A stretch of 64,000 nt of DNA. It comes from Streptomyces xanthophaeus. GTDB taxonomy: Bacteria > Actinomycetota > Actinomycetes > Streptomycetales > Streptomycetaceae. The position numbers and the translations under genes were made by a program. The notes beneath the pieces are model-generated. The model was not told the origin of the DNA and did not search any database. It saw only the letters and a list, made by a program, of their open reading frames with translations. Shown piece after piece: positions 7,595-17,213 of the stretch. The DNA lies in NCBI RefSeq assembly GCF_000725805.1, contig NZ_JOFT01000031.1, positions 1-64,000 of the forward strand, given 5' to 3'. How positions within the stretch are numbered: the stretch's first letter is position 1; each line of letters opens with the position of its first letter.

Positions 7595-9562
7595 ATGGAT
7601 TTCGGCACGCCGGGCAGCATGCACGCCCCGGCCGAACTCGCCTGGCTTCGCGGGGTCGACGCCTGCACCATGGGCGCCTATCCGCAGGCCGAGGAGGAGT
7701 TCCGGGCGGCCGTACGGCTCGATCCCTCGATGGCCGACGCCTGGCTGGGCCTGCACGCCCTGCGGGTGGACACCGCCAACGCGTTATTGCGCATGTACGC
7801 GCACCGGGACCGCTTCGGCGAACAGCGCGCCCGGCACCGCCGGACCCTGAACTCCTGGTACTGGCTGGGCTGGTGGGTGCAGCCGGTGCTGGAGAGCCGG
7901 CGGGACCTGCTGCTGGCCCACGCCTCGCACTGGCTGGACGGGCGGCACGTGCCCGAGCTGGACCAGGCGCTGGCGGCGCTGCCGCCGGTGGACACCGATG
8001 CGCAGGTGCGTTTCCTGCACGCCTGCCGGGCGTACCTGGTCAAGGACTGGGAGCAGTTGGTGCGGCACACCGAGCCGCTGGTGGACGATCCGCTGCTGGG
8101 GATCGAGGCGGGTCTGTTCGGCGGGATGGCCCGGGTCCGCCTGGAGATGTACGGGCAGGCGGAGCCCTTGCTGTCGGCGGCGCTGATGCGGTGCCGCAGC
8201 GAGCAGCCGCAGCGCAAGGAGCTGCGGTACTGGCTGGCGCGGGCGCACGAGGGCACGGGACGCAGTGCGGCGGCGCTGCCGCTGTACCGCGCGGTGCACC
8301 GGGTGGATCCCTCGTTCATGGACACGGCGGCCCGGCTGACGGCCATCGAGGACGGCGACGACACCGACGGCATGGCCGGTCTGGCCGACCCGGCCGGTCC
8401 GGCGGGGTACGCGGGGTACGGGGCCTGGGGCGGGCACGGTCCGTCCCCGGCGGGCGGGGACTTCGCGGCCGTGGCCCTGGGCGGCGGGCCGGTCCAGGAC
8501 ATCGCGGCGGACGGCCAGGCGGAGTCCGATCCGCTGGCGGCGGCGGAGCCGCCGGATCCGCGCTACGGGCCGGGTGCGCCGGGGGTGCCTCCGCCCGGCC
8601 GGGGCGAGGGCGCGCGGCGCAAGGTGTCCGTCCCTCCGCAGAGTGCGCCCTCGGGGCTGCCGGCCGGTCCGGCGGATCCGGCGGCGCTGGCCGAGGCGCT
8701 GGCGGAGCTGGAGCGGATGGTGGGCCTGGAGCCCGTCAAGCGGCAGGTGAAGGCCCTGTCGGCGCAGTTGCACATGGCGCGGCTGCGGGCGGGGCAGGGG
8801 CTGCCGGTGCAGCCGCCGAAACGGCACTTCGTCTTCTCCGGGCCGTCCGGCACGGGCAAGACCACGGTGGCCCGGATCCTGGGCCGGGTCTTCTACGCCC
8901 TGGGGCTGCTGGGGGGCGACCACCTGGTGGAGGCCCAGCGGGCCGATCTGGTGGGCGAGTTCCTGGGGCAGACGGCGGTGAAGGCGAACGAGCTGATCGA
9001 TTCGGCGATCGGCGGGGTGCTGTTCGTCGACGAGGCGTACAGCCTCTCCAACTCGGGTTACAGCAAGGGCGATGCGTACGGGGACGAGGCCCTGCAGGTG
9101 CTGCTGAAGCGGGCCGAGGACAACCGGGACCACCTGGTGGTGATCCTGGCGGGGTACCCGGCCGGGATGGACCGGCTGCTGGCCGCCAATCCGGGTCTGT
9201 CCTCGCGGTTCACCACCCGGGTGGACTTCCCCAGCTACCGGCCGCTGGAGCTGACGGCGATCGGCGGGGTGGTGGCGGAGGCGAACGGGGACCGCTGGGA
9301 CGAGGAGGCGCTGGACGAGCTGCGCAGCATCAGCGGCCACGTGGTGGACCAGGGCTGGATCGACGAGCTCGGCAACGGGCGTTTCCTGCGCACCCTGTAC
9401 GAGAAGAGCTGTGCCTACCGGGACCTGCGGCTGGCGGGCTTCGCGGGCGAGCCGTCCCGGGACGACCTGGCGACGCTGCGGCTCGCGGACCTGATGCAGG
9501 CCTACGGGGAGGTCCTGTCGGGGCGGGGCCCGCAGGACCGTCCGGAGGCGCCGCCGTTGTGA
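7595..9562 (+). CDS. TPR-AAA+ ATPase, CbxX/EccA-like
   Basis: A 655-aa two-part protein. Residues 1 to about 270 are helical TPR-like repeats (LAWLRGVDACTMGAYPQAEE, then LRYWLARAHEGTGRSAAALP). A Gly/Pro-rich linker follows (about 275-365), then a CbxX/CfqX-type AAA+ domain with Walker A GPSGTGKTT at about 417-425 and Walker B VLFVDEAY at about 474-481. This is the architecture of EccA, the cytosolic ATPase of type VII secretion, but no other type VII gene is visible nearby. The ATG at 7595 has GGGGGA 4 nt upstream. Codon 64 is TTA (7784-7786), the rare leucine codon read by bldA tRNA, so translation may be tied to development. Expected role: remodelling of a partner protein complex. Confidence 0.85.
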   Translation: MDFGTPGSMHAPAELAWLRGVDACTMGAYPQAEEEFRAAVRLDPSMADAWLGLHALRVDTANALLRMYAHRDRFGEQRARHRRTLNSWYWLGWWVQPVLESRRDLLLAHASHWLDGRHVPELDQALAALPPVDTDAQVRFLHACRAYLVKDWEQLVRHTEPLVDDPLLGIEAGLFGGMARVRLEMYGQAEPLLSAALMRCRSEQPQRKELRYWLARAHEGTGRSAAALPLYRAVHRVDPSFMDTAARLTAIEDGDDTDGMAGLADPAGPAGYAGYGAWGGHGPSPAGGDFAAVALGGGPVQDIAADGQAESDPLAAAEPPDPRYGPGAPGVPPPGRGEGARRKVSVPPQSAPSGLPAGPADPAALAEALAELERMVGLEPVKRQVKALSAQLHMARLRAGQGLPVQPPKRHFVFSGPSGTGKTTVARILGRVFYALGLLGGDHLVEAQRADLVGEFLGQTAVKANELIDSAIGGVLFVDEAYSLSNSGYSKGDAYGDEALQVLLKRAEDNRDHLVVILAGYPAGMDRLLAANPGLSSRFTTRVDFPSYRPLELTAIGGVVAEANGDRWDEEALDELRSISGHVVDQGWIDELGNGRFLRTLYEKSCAYRDLRLAGFAGEPSRDDLATLRLADLMQAYGEVLSGRGPQDRPEAPPL

Positions 9563-9610
9563 GCGGCGGCGCCGGGGGCGCTCCTGCGGGGCTGTCCGTC
9601 CGCGGTGGGG

Positions 9611-10750
9611 TCAGCCGGCCATTGCGCCCTGTGGGCGGTGCTCCGGGCTCGGCCCGGGGCTCGGCTCCGGAATCGGTTCCCGGCCGGGCTCCCGGCTCGG
9701 CTCCGGCCGCCGGGCCGCGGGGGCGCAGCGGTGCGCGGGGTCGCGGACCTCGCCCACCAGCATCTCCAGGACGTCCTCCATGGCGACGAGGCCCAGCACG
9801 CGCCCGGCCGCGTCCGCGACCTGCGCCAGATGGGTGGCGTCGCGGCGCATGACGCTGAGCGCGTCGTCGAGCGGGAGGGTGGCGGACAGGGTGGTCATCC
9901 GCCGCCAGACCCGCTGGGGCACGGCCCGTTCCCGGTCCTCCAGGTCCAGGACGTCCTTGACGTGCAGGTAGCCCATGAAGGCGCCGCTGTCGGAGCGGAC
10001 GGGGAAGCGGGAGTACCCGGTGCGCACCGTCAGCTGCTCGATCTGGCGCGGGGTGGCCGAGGGGCCGACGGTGACGATGCGGTCCCGGGCGAGGAGGACG
10101 TCGGTGACCGGGCGGCTGCCCAGTTCGAGGGCGTCCTCCAGCCGCTCCTGCTCCCCCGGTTCCAGGAGACCGGCCTGCCGGGAGTCCTCGACGAGGCGGC
10201 CGAGCTGGGCGCGGGTGTAGACGGCTTCGACCTCGTCCTTGGGCTCGACCTTGAAGAGCCGCAGGACGAGCGTGGAGCAGGCGCCGAGCGCGGTCGTGAC
10301 CGGCCCGCACACGCGGGCGAAGGCGACCAGGCCGGGGCTGAACCACAGGGCGGTCTTCTCGGGGGCGGCCATGGCGAGGTTCTTGGGGACCATCTCGCCG
10401 ATGACCAGGTGCAGGAAGACCACGGCGGCGAGCGCGAGGGCGTAGCCGAGGGGGTGGATCAGGCCCTGCGGGACGTGCAGGGCGTGGAAGACCGGCTCCA
10501 GGAGCCGGGCGACGGTGGGTTCGGCGACGGCTCCGAGGGTGAGGGAGCACATGGTGATGCCGAACTGCGCCGCGGCCATCATGCGGGGCAGGTTCTCCAG
10601 GCCGTACAGGACCTGGCGGGCCCGCTTGGAGGCGGCGGCGAGGGGCTCGATCTGGCTGCGGCGTACGGAGACCAGCGCGAACTCGGCGCCGACGAAGAAG
10701 CCGTTGGCCAGGACCAGGAGCAGGGCGAACAGGAGCTGGAGGGCGTTCAC
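9611..10750 (-). CDS. CNNM/CorC-type membrane protein with CBS domains (second gene of pair)
   Basis: A 379-aa hemolysin-C/CNNM family protein. Four hydrophobic segments form the DUF21 membrane domain (residues 1 to ~190) with LVLANGFFVGAEFALVSVRR at 13-32, then a CBS pair at about 205-335 (VLLARDRIVTVG; VLGLVAMEDVLEMLVGEVRD). Members are implicated in magnesium or other divalent cation efflux. The C-terminal transporter-associated (CorC) domain is missing here, replaced by a Pro/Glu-rich tail, unlike its partner. The GTG start at 10750 overlaps the stop of the upstream paralogue by 4 nt, so the two are translationally coupled and may form a heteromer. Confidence 0.9.
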   Translation of the reverse strand: MNALQLLFALLLVLANGFFVGAEFALVSVRRSQIEPLAAASKRARQVLYGLENLPRMMAAAQFGITMCSLTLGAVAEPTVARLLEPVFHALHVPQGLIHPLGYALALAAVVFLHLVIGEMVPKNLAMAAPEKTALWFSPGLVAFARVCGPVTTALGACSTLVLRLFKVEPKDEVEAVYTRAQLGRLVEDSRQAGLLEPGEQERLEDALELGSRPVTDVLLARDRIVTVGPSATPRQIEQLTVRTGYSRFPVRSDSGAFMGYLHVKDVLDLEDRERAVPQRVWRRMTTLSATLPLDDALSVMRRDATHLAQVADAAGRVLGLVAMEDVLEMLVGEVRDPAHRCAPAARRPEPSREPGREPIPEPSPGPSPEHRPQGAMAG

Positions 10751-12096
10751 CGGCCCACCGCTTCCAGTTCGGCGTGGGCGGGGACGGCGGCCGTGCGCAC
10801 CAGCCGGACCCGTTCGGCCCGGTAGCGGCCGACTTGACGGACGGAGAGCTTCCATCCGGGGAGTTCGGCCCGGTCCCCGGGTGCGGGGATACGGCCGAGC
10901 AGGTCGGCGACGAGGCCGGCGACGGTCTCGTAGGGGCCTTCGGGCACCTCCAGGCCTATCCTGCGCAGGGTCTGGACCCGGCAGCTGCCGTCGGCCTCCC
11001 AGGAGGGGCGGCCGTCCTCGGCGGTCACGGCGGCCAGCTCGGGGCGGCCGTCCTCCGCGTGGTCGTGCTCGTCGCGGACCTCGCCGACGAGTTCCTCCAC
11101 GATGTCCTCCAGGGTGACGACGCCCGCGGTGCCGCCGTACTCGTCGACGACCACGGCCATCGGCTGTTCGGAGCGCAGGCGCTCGAGCAGGGGCTGTACC
11201 GGCAGGGAGCCCGGTACCAGGAGCGGGGCGACGCAGATCCGGCCGACGGTGGTGCGGGCACGTTCCGCCTCGGGTACGGCGAGGGCGTCCTTGAGGGAGA
11301 CCACGCCGGTGATCTCGTCGATCCGTTCGCGGTAGACGGGGAAGCGGGACAGGCCGGTGGCGCGGGTCAGGTTGAGCACGTCGGCGGCGGTGGCCGTGTA
11401 CTGAAGGGTGCTGACCTTCACGCGGGGGGTCATGACGTGCTGGGCGGTGAGCTCGCCCAGCGACAGGGTCCGGACGAAGAGGTCGGCGGTGTCCTGTTCG
11501 AGGGCGCCGGCCTGGGCCGAATGGCGGACCAGGGAGACCAGTTCGCCGGGGGTGCGGGCGGAGGCCATCTCCTCGGTGGGCTCGACGCCCAGCATCCGCA
11601 CCAGCCGGTTGGCGACGGCGTTGAGGCCGGCGATGACGGGCCGGAAGGCGCGGGAGAAGGTCTGCTGGGGGCCGGCGACGAAGCGGGCCACCTGCAGCGG
11701 CCTGGAGACCGCCCAGTTCTTCGGGACGAGCTCGCCGACGACCATCTGGACGGCGGAGGCGAGCAGCATGCCGATGACGACGGCGATGCCGGCGGTGGCT
11801 CCTCGCGGCAGGCCGGTCGCGGTGAGCGGCCCGGCCAGCAGTGCGGCGAGGGCGGGCTCGGCGAGCATGCCGACCACGAGGGAGGTGATGGTGATGCCGA
11901 GCTGGGTGCCCGAGAGCTGGAAGGACAGTTCCCGAAGGGCTTCGACCACCGTGCGGGCACGGCGGTCGCCGTCGGCGGCGGCGCGTTCGGCCTCGGGCTT
12001 CTCGACGGTGACGAGGCCGAATTCGGCCGCCACGAAGAAGCCGTTGGCGAGGATGAGAACGAAGGCCGCCACGAGCAGGAGTAGCGGGATGGTCAT
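10747..12096 (-). CDS. CNNM/CorC-type membrane protein with CBS and CorC domains (first gene of pair)
   Basis: A 449-aa full-length member of the family. It has a DUF21 membrane domain with FVLILANGFFVAAEFGLVTV at the N-terminus and VVGELVPKNWAVSRP after the third helix. A CBS pair follows at about 205-335, with VMTPRVKV and the AVVVDEYGGTAGVVTLEDIV signature, then the C-terminal CorC/HlyC domain (about 355-435). VDEYGG is the classical motif before the second CBS helix. Likely role: divalent cation (Mg/Co) transport or its control at the cytoplasmic membrane. It is co-transcribed with the second family member directly downstream (ATG/GTGA-type overlap). Confidence 0.91.
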   Translation of the reverse strand: MTIPLLLLVAAFVLILANGFFVAAEFGLVTVEKPEAERAAADGDRRARTVVEALRELSFQLSGTQLGITITSLVVGMLAEPALAALLAGPLTATGLPRGATAGIAVVIGMLLASAVQMVVGELVPKNWAVSRPLQVARFVAGPQQTFSRAFRPVIAGLNAVANRLVRMLGVEPTEEMASARTPGELVSLVRHSAQAGALEQDTADLFVRTLSLGELTAQHVMTPRVKVSTLQYTATAADVLNLTRATGLSRFPVYRERIDEITGVVSLKDALAVPEAERARTTVGRICVAPLLVPGSLPVQPLLERLRSEQPMAVVVDEYGGTAGVVTLEDIVEELVGEVRDEHDHAEDGRPELAAVTAEDGRPSWEADGSCRVQTLRRIGLEVPEGPYETVAGLVADLLGRIPAPGDRAELPGWKLSVRQVGRYRAERVRLVRTAAVPAHAELEAVGR

Positions 12097-12339
12097 GCCG
12101 CCGCCTCCGTGGGGAGGGCGGCGCGGGTATTACCGGACGATCCGTCCATTGCTGGAGGGAGTCACTCCTCGAGTCGCAGGTGCCCACGGGCCACGGGGTC
12201 CCGGGGCCGGTGGGAGGGCGCGCAGCCGCGCCCCGCCACCAGGGTAGTCACTGAGGTCCCGGCCGCAATGGGACGCAGCGGTCGGAGTCGGCCGCTCGGG
12301 TCGCTCTCCGTCGTGTCCCGACGGCGGCCCGGGCTCGGC
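12097..12339. other. intergenic region upstream of the CNNM pair
   Basis: A 243-bp gap. It holds the promoter region of the CNNM operon (right after 12096 on the minus strand) and a hairpin at 12277-12296 downstream of the PH-domain gene. No open frame with coding character. Confidence 0.5.
12277..12296 (-). terminator. possible terminator of the riboflavin/histidine operon
   Basis: AGCGGTC and GGCCGCT form a 7-bp stem with one G-T type mismatch around a 6-nt loop, about 45 bp beyond the last gene of the operon. Weak, but correctly placed. Confidence 0.4.
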
Positions 12340-12804
12340 TCAGTGGTCGTGCGCGCCGGTTCCGCGGGTCTCGGCGAGGGCGCGCAGGGCGCGGGCGTCG
12401 CTGACGGCCTGCTGCCGGGCCACCCCGGGCTGGATGCCGAGGGCGGGCAGGCTGGTGCCGTCGCTGAGGTCGAGGAAGACCCACGGGTCCCCGGGGCGCA
12501 GGTTGACGCGCAGGATCTGGGCCCATTCGAGGCGGCGCGTGGTCGTCAGGTTGACGACGGTGACGCCGTTCTCGTCCGCGACCACCTTGGGGCGGCTGAG
12601 CAGGACGAGGACGGAGGTGAGGAGCGCCGCCGTGAAGACGAAGCTGATCCGCTCCCCCGGGGCGAGGTTCTCCAGGAGGAAGGCGACCGTGGTGATGGTG
12701 ACGAACATGACGAGCCCGACGCCCAGCAGGACGGCCCGGGTACGGGTCGGCCGGAAGGTGACCGGCAGGGCGGGCGGTGCGGGCGGGGCGGCGGGCTCGG
12801 CCAT
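12340..12804 (-). CDS. PH-domain membrane protein
   Basis: A 154-aa protein with two hydrophobic helices at about residues 24-45 and 50-68, followed by a bacterial PH-like domain of the bPH6 kind (VVADENGVTVVNLTTTRRLE, then WAQILRVNLRPGDPWVFLDL). Proteins of this layout are common in actinobacteria; their function is unknown. It is the last gene of the run that starts at ribD, 53 bp after hisG, and is probably co-transcribed with it. Confidence 0.8.
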   Translation of the reverse strand: MAEPAAPPAPPALPVTFRPTRTRAVLLGVGLVMFVTITTVAFLLENLAPGERISFVFTAALLTSVLVLLSRPKVVADENGVTVVNLTTTRRLEWAQILRVNLRPGDPWVFLDLSDGTSLPALGIQPGVARQQAVSDARALRALAETRGTGAHDH

Positions 12805-12857
12805 GGGTGTTCGGGTGCCTTCTGGAGGTGGCGTGCGGTGCGGCGCGGGCGTGCCGG

Positions 12858-13706
12858 TCAGAGCCGGCAGGCGTGGATCGAGGTGGTGAGGATCGCGCGG
12901 GCGCCGAGTTCGTACAGGTCGTCCATGATCCGCTGGGCCTCCTTGGCCGGGACCATGGCACGGACCGCGACCCAGCCCTCGTTGTGCAGCGGGGAGATGG
13001 TCGGCGACTCCAGGCCCGGGGTGAGGGCGACGGCGCGTTCCAGGTGCTCGGCGCGGCAGTCGTAGTCCATCATCACGTAGCTGCGGGCGACCAGGACGCC
13101 CTGGAGGCGGCGCAGGAACTGCGCGACCTTGGGGTCGTCGGTGGCGGCGCCGGTGCGGCGGATGACGGTCGCCTCGGACTTGAGGATGGGCTCGCCGATG
13201 ACTTCGAGGCCGGCGTTGCGCAGGCTGGTGCCGGTTTCGACGACGTCCGCGATGATCTGGGCGACGCCGAGTTCGATGGCGGTCTCGACCGCGCCGTCCA
13301 GGTGCACGACGGAGGCGTCGATGCCGAGTTCGGCGAGGTGCTTGCCGACGATTCCCTCGTACGAGGTCGCGATGGTCATGCCGCCGAAGTCCTCGGGGCC
13401 CTTCGCGGTGCCGGGCTTGGTGGCGTAGCGGAAGGTGGACCTGCCGAAGTTCAGCGGCAGGATCTCCTCGGCGTTGGCGCCGGAGTCCAGGAGCAGGTCA
13501 CGGCCGGTGATGCCGATGTCGAGCTTGCCCGAGGCGACGTAGATCGCGATGTCCTTCGGGCGGAGGTAGAAGAACTCGACCTCGTTGTCGGGGTCGACCG
13601 TGACGAGTTCCTTGGACTCCTTGCGCTGGCGGTAGCCGGCCTCATGGAGCATCGCCGACGCCGGTCCGGAGAGTGAACCCTTGTTGGGGACGGCGATGCG
13701 CAGCAT
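12858..13706 (-). CDS. hisG: ATP phosphoribosyltransferase
   Basis: A 282-aa long-form HisG that joins ATP and PRPP to give phosphoribosyl-ATP, the first and feedback-controlled step of histidine synthesis. It opens with MLRIAVPNKGSLS and contains the PRPP/ATP site region DIGITGRDLLLDSGA near residues 62-76. The C-terminal regulatory domain (about 210-282, including the SPTISPLHNEGWVAVRAMVP region) binds histidine, so this is the HisZ-independent type. It lies after hisE and the rib genes rather than in a full his operon. Confidence 0.97.
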   Translation of the reverse strand: MLRIAVPNKGSLSGPASAMLHEAGYRQRKESKELVTVDPDNEVEFFYLRPKDIAIYVASGKLDIGITGRDLLLDSGANAEEILPLNFGRSTFRYATKPGTAKGPEDFGGMTIATSYEGIVGKHLAELGIDASVVHLDGAVETAIELGVAQIIADVVETGTSLRNAGLEVIGEPILKSEATVIRRTGAATDDPKVAQFLRRLQGVLVARSYVMMDYDCRAEHLERAVALTPGLESPTISPLHNEGWVAVRAMVPAKEAQRIMDDLYELGARAILTTSIHACRL

Positions 13707-13780
13707 GGGGCTTCCTTTGGTGCGTAGGTGCGTAAGGGTGTGCGTGGGCGGGCGCGGGGGCCGCGCCGGGGAGCTCCGGC

Positions 13781-14062
13781 CTAGAGGTGCGCGTAGACGT
13801 CGTCGAGGGAGATCCCGCGCGCCACCATCATCACCTGGACGTGGTAGAGCAGCTGGGAGATCTCCTCGGCGGCGGCTTCCTTGCCCTCGTACTCGGCGGC
13901 CATCCAGACCTCGGCGGCCTCTTCGACGACCTTCTTGCCGATGGCATGGACGCCCTTGCTGACCAGCTCGGCGGTGCGGGAGGTGCTGGGGTCGCCGTTG
14001 GCGGCCTTGAGCTGGAGCTCGGTGAAGAGCTCTTCGAAGCTCTTGGGGGGTTTGTTCGCCAT
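13781..14062 (-). CDS. hisE: phosphoribosyl-ATP pyrophosphohydrolase
   Basis: A 93-aa MazG-fold enzyme that hydrolyses phosphoribosyl-ATP to phosphoribosyl-AMP, step two of histidine synthesis. The metal-binding helix signature [20 protein letters not shown] lies at about 43-62, followed by [14 protein letters not shown]. Length and motifs fit a stand-alone HisE with no HisI fusion. The ATG at 14062 opens [13 protein letters not shown]. It sits between ribH and hisG on the same strand, so riboflavin and histidine genes share a transcript or at least a locus; both pathways draw on purine nucleotides. Confidence 0.95.
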   Translation of the reverse strand: MANKPPKSFEELFTELQLKAANGDPSTSRTAELVSKGVHAIGKKVVEEAAEVWMAAEYEGKEAAAEEISQLLYHVQVMMVARGISLDDVYAHL

Positions 14063-14097
14063 GATGGTCCTCAGAATACGGGGTTCCCCCACGCCAC

Positions 14098-14583
14098 TCA
14101 GCGCCAGGGTTCGCTGACGGTCCGCAGGGTCATGGCGGTGGAGACGGCGGCGGTGACCGCTTCGTGCCCCTTGTCCTCGTTCGACCCCTCGAGTCCGGCG
14201 CGGTCCAGCGCCTGCTCGTCGTTGTCGCAGGTCAGGACGCCGAAGCCGACGGGGACTCCGGTGTCGATCGACACCTGTACCAGGCCCTGGGTGACGCCCT
14301 GGCAGACGTAGTCGAAGTGCGGGGTGCCGCCGCGGATGACCACTCCGAGGGCGACGATGGCATCGTAACCGCGACCGGCCAGTACCTTCGCCACGACGGG
14401 GAGCTCGAAGCTGCCGGGGACCCGCAGGAGGGTGGGCTCGTCGATGCCCAGCTCGTGCAGGGCCCGCAGGGCGCCGTCGACCAGTCCGTCCATGACCTTC
14501 TCGTGCCACTGGGCAGCGATCACGGCGACCCGGAGGTCTCCGCAGTTCTTCACGCTCAGTTCGGGTGCGCCCTTGCCGCTCAC
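14098..14583 (-). CDS. ribH: 6,7-dimethyl-8-ribityllumazine synthase
   Basis: A 161-aa lumazine synthase that condenses 5-amino-6-ribitylaminouracil with 3,4-dihydroxybutanone 4-phosphate. Typical motifs: [16 protein letters not shown] around residues 58-72 and [20 protein letters not shown] around 84-103, including the catalytic His just before FDYV. It is expected to assemble into pentamers or 60-mers. It follows ribBA by 55 bp in the operon. Confidence 0.97.
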   Translation of the reverse strand: MSGKGAPELSVKNCGDLRVAVIAAQWHEKVMDGLVDGALRALHELGIDEPTLLRVPGSFELPVVAKVLAGRGYDAIVALGVVIRGGTPHFDYVCQGVTQGLVQVSIDTGVPVGFGVLTCDNDEQALDRAGLEGSNEDKGHEAVTAAVSTAMTLRTVSEPWR

Positions 14584-14638
14584 AGCTCTGCTCCTCGGTG
14601 GTTCGTGTGCCGGTGTGGTGGTGCGGTGGTGTGTGTGA

Positions 14639-15940
14639 TCACTGGTTGCCGCAGGCGGAGGTGGGCACGGCCCCCTCCAGCCAGGGCAGGTCGTGCCCCA
14701 TCCGGTCCCGCTTGGTGCGCAGGTACCGCAGGTTGTGCTCGCCCGCCTCGATGGGCATGGCCTCGCGGCCGGTGACCGTGATGCCGTTCCGGACGAGGGC
14801 GGCGGACTTGTCGGGGTTGTTGGTCAGCAGGCGGACGCTGTGCACGCCGAGGTCGGCGAGGATCTGCGCGCCCGCCGCGTAGTCCCGGGCGTCGGCGGGC
14901 AGGCCCAGTTCGAGGTTGGCGTCGAGGGTGTCGCGGCCGCGCTCCTGGAGTTCGTACGCGCGCAGCTTGGACAGCAGTCCGATGCCGCGGCCCTCGTGGC
15001 CGCGGAGGTAGACGACGACGCCGCGGCCCTCGGCCTGGATGCGTTCCATGGAGGCGTGCAGCTGGGGGCCGCAGTCGCAGCGCTGGGACTGGAAGATGTC
15101 GCCGGTCAGGCACTCGGAGTGCATGCGGACCAGGACGTCGGCGCCGTCGCCGATCTCGCCGTGGACGAGGGCGACGTGCTCGACGCCGTCGACGGTGGAG
15201 CGGTAGCCGTAGGCGGTGAAGTCGCCGAAGGCGGTCGGCAGGCTGACCTCGGCCTCGCGGCGCACGGTGGGCTCGGCGGAGCGGCGGTAGGCGATCAGGT
15301 CCTCGATGGAGATGATCGTCAGGCCGTGCTTGCGGGCGAAGGGGATCAGCTCGGGCAGGCGCAGCATGACGCCGTCCTCGCCGGCGATCTCCACGATGGC
15401 GCCGGCCGGGCGCAGGCCCGCGAGGCGGGCGAGGTCGACGGCGGCCTCGGTGTGGCCGCCCCGGACCAGGACGCCGCCGGGCTTGGCGCGCAGCGGGAAG
15501 ATGTGGCCGGGGCGGACGAAGTCGCCGGGGCCGGAGGTCCCGTTCGCCAGGAGGCGCAGGGTGGTGGCGCGGTCGGCGGCGGAGATGCCGGTGGAGACCC
15601 CGTGGGCGGCGCTCGCGTCGACGGAGACGGTGAAGGCGGTCTGCATCGACTCGGTGTTGTGCTGGACCATCTGGGGGAGCTCCAGCCGGTCGAGCTCCGG
15701 GCCCTCCATGGGGGCGCAGATCAGGCCGCGGCACTCGCTCATCATGAACGCGATGATCTCGGGGGTGGCCTTCTCGGCGGCGATGACGAGGTCGCCCTCG
15801 TTCTCGCGGTCCTCGTCGTCGACGACGACGATCGGGCGGCCTGCTGCGATGTCGCGGATGGCCTGCTCGACGGGGTCGAGGCGGAAGGTCTCCTCGGGGA
15901 CGTCGATGACGTCGGGGACGGGCTTGAGGGCGGCGGTCAT
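14639..15940 (-). CDS. ribBA: bifunctional 3,4-DHBP synthase / GTP cyclohydrolase II
   Basis: A 433-aa fusion. The N-terminal half (about 20-225) is 3,4-dihydroxy-2-butanone-4-phosphate synthase, with the acidic loop [15 protein letters not shown] and [20 protein letters not shown], acting on ribulose 5-phosphate. The C-terminal half (about 230-425) is GTP cyclohydrolase II, with the zinc Cys cluster [15 protein letters not shown], and [19 protein letters not shown] in the catalytic region. It makes both precursors for riboflavin. The ATG at 15940 overlaps the ribM stop by 4 nt, showing coupling. Confidence 0.97.
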   Translation of the reverse strand: MTAALKPVPDVIDVPEETFRLDPVEQAIRDIAAGRPIVVVDDEDRENEGDLVIAAEKATPEIIAFMMSECRGLICAPMEGPELDRLELPQMVQHNTESMQTAFTVSVDASAAHGVSTGISAADRATTLRLLANGTSGPGDFVRPGHIFPLRAKPGGVLVRGGHTEAAVDLARLAGLRPAGAIVEIAGEDGVMLRLPELIPFARKHGLTIISIEDLIAYRRSAEPTVRREAEVSLPTAFGDFTAYGYRSTVDGVEHVALVHGEIGDGADVLVRMHSECLTGDIFQSQRCDCGPQLHASMERIQAEGRGVVVYLRGHEGRGIGLLSKLRAYELQERGRDTLDANLELGLPADARDYAAGAQILADLGVHSVRLLTNNPDKSAALVRNGITVTGREAMPIEAGEHNLRYLRTKRDRMGHDLPWLEGAVPTSACGNQ

Positions 15941-16593
15941 GCCGTTGCTCCTTCCAGGGCCGGGGCGGCGGAGGTGGTGCGCGAGCGCTGGTACCAGTCG
16001 TACGCGCCCCACAGGACCAGGGCGAAGTAGACGACGTAGACGAGGCCGGAGAAGGCCAGGCCGTTGTTGAAGGCGAGGGGGACGCCGACGAGGTCGACGA
16101 GGAGCCAGGCGAACCAGAACTCGACCAGGCCGCGGGCCTGGGCGATCATCGCGACGATGGTGCCGACGAAGATGTAGGCGTCGGCCCACGGGCTCCAGGA
16201 CAGGTGCGGGAAGGCCGTGAACAGGCCGCCGACGGCGAGGGTGCCCAGCGCCGCTCCGGCGAGGAGGAGCCCGCGCTCCTTCCAGGTGGCGGTGCGGACC
16301 GCGATGGAGCCGTCCTGGGCCTGCTGCTTGCCGCGCTGCCAGGCGCGCCAGCCGAACAGGGCCACGCCGATGACCAGGAGCTGCTTGCCGACGCCGCCGG
16401 CGAGGTGGGCGGAGGCGTAGGCGGCGATGAGGATCAGGCCGGAGAGGAACTGGGCGGGCCAGGTCCATATGGAGCGCCGCCACCCGAGGGCGAGGGCGGC
16501 CAGGCCCATCAGGTTGCCGATCATGTCGGACCAGATGACCTTCTGGTCGAAGACCGTGAAGGCCTCGGCGTTGAGCCAGGTCAGGGCGCTCAC
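15937..16593 (-). CDS. ribM: PnuC-family riboflavin transporter (RibM type)
   Basis: A 218-aa membrane protein of the PnuC fold, with about seven helices and conserved [20 protein letters not shown] near residues 22-41 and a [16 protein letters not shown] helix near 160. PnuC proteins usually take up nicotinamide riboside. The family member inside actinobacterial riboflavin operons under FMN riboswitch control was shown in other Streptomyces and in Corynebacterium (RibM/PnuX) to carry riboflavin and analogues. The placement here, between ribE and ribBA with 4-nt overlaps on both sides, makes riboflavin the likely substrate; this is inference from family and context. Confidence 0.88.
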   Translation of the reverse strand: MSALTWLNAEAFTVFDQKVIWSDMIGNLMGLAALALGWRRSIWTWPAQFLSGLILIAAYASAHLAGGVGKQLLVIGVALFGWRAWQRGKQQAQDGSIAVRTATWKERGLLLAGAALGTLAVGGLFTAFPHLSWSPWADAYIFVGTIVAMIAQARGLVEFWFAWLLVDLVGVPLAFNNGLAFSGLVYVVYFALVLWGAYDWYQRSRTTSAAPALEGATA

Positions 16594-17213
16594 CGGTCTC
16601 CTCCTTCGGCGTGCAGGGGGTCGACTCCGGCGGCCAGCAGGCGCTCGACGTACTTGGCGAGGACGTCGACCTCGAGGTTGACGGGGTCGCCGGGCTGCTT
16701 GAGGCCGAGGGTGGTCAGCGCGAGGGTGGTGGGGATCAGGCTGATCGTGAACCAGTCGGCGGCGGCCTCGACCACGGTGAGGCTGACGCCGTCGACCGTG
16801 ATGGAGCCCTTCTCGACGACGTAGCGCGAGAGGTTCTCCGGGAGGGCGACCTTGACGATCTCCCAGTGTTCGGACGGGGTCCTGGAGAGGATCGCGCCGG
16901 TGCCGTCGACGTGTCCCTGGACCAGGTGGCCGCCGAGGCGTCCGCCGAGGGCCATGGGCCGCTCCAGGTTGACCCGGGAGCCGGGTGCGAGGGCGCCGAG
17001 GCTGGAGCGGTTCAGGGTCTCCTGCATGACGTCGGCGGTGAACTCGCCGTCGGCGGTGTCCACGACGGTCAGGCAGACGCCGTTGACGGCGATGGAGTCG
17101 CCGTGCTTGGCGCCGTCGGTGACGAGGGGGCCGCGCAGGCGGAAGCGGGAGGCTTCCGCGAGCTGCTCGACGGCGGCGACCTCGCCCAGTTCTTCGACGA
17201 TTCCGGTGAACAC
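16590..17213 (-). CDS. ribE: riboflavin synthase, alpha chain
   Basis: A 207-aa riboflavin synthase that dismutates two 6,7-dimethyl-8-ribityllumazine molecules to riboflavin and the ribityl-pyrimidine. It begins [12 protein letters not shown], the family hallmark, and has two lumazine-binding repeats (about 1-96 and 97-195), each with a VNGVCLTV or VDGVSLTV strand and a GHVDGTG-type turn. The GTG start follows immediately after the ribD stop and its own stop overlaps ribM by 4 nt, so the three genes are translated in concert. Confidence 0.96.
   Translation of the reverse strand: MFTGIVEELGEVAAVEQLAEASRFRLRGPLVTDGAKHGDSIAVNGVCLTVVDTADGEFTADVMQETLNRSSLGALAPGSRVNLERPMALGGRLGGHLVQGHVDGTGAILSRTPSEHWEIVKVALPENLSRYVVEKGSITVDGVSLTVVEAAADWFTISLIPTTLALTTLGLKQPGDPVNLEVDVLAKYVERLLAAGVDPLHAEGGDR

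Noticed and set aside
15937..16593. Nicotinamide riboside transporter PnuC
   Set aside because: The fold is PnuC, but the gene is embedded in the FMN-controlled riboflavin operon with overlapping starts and stops, so a riboflavin carrier is more likely.
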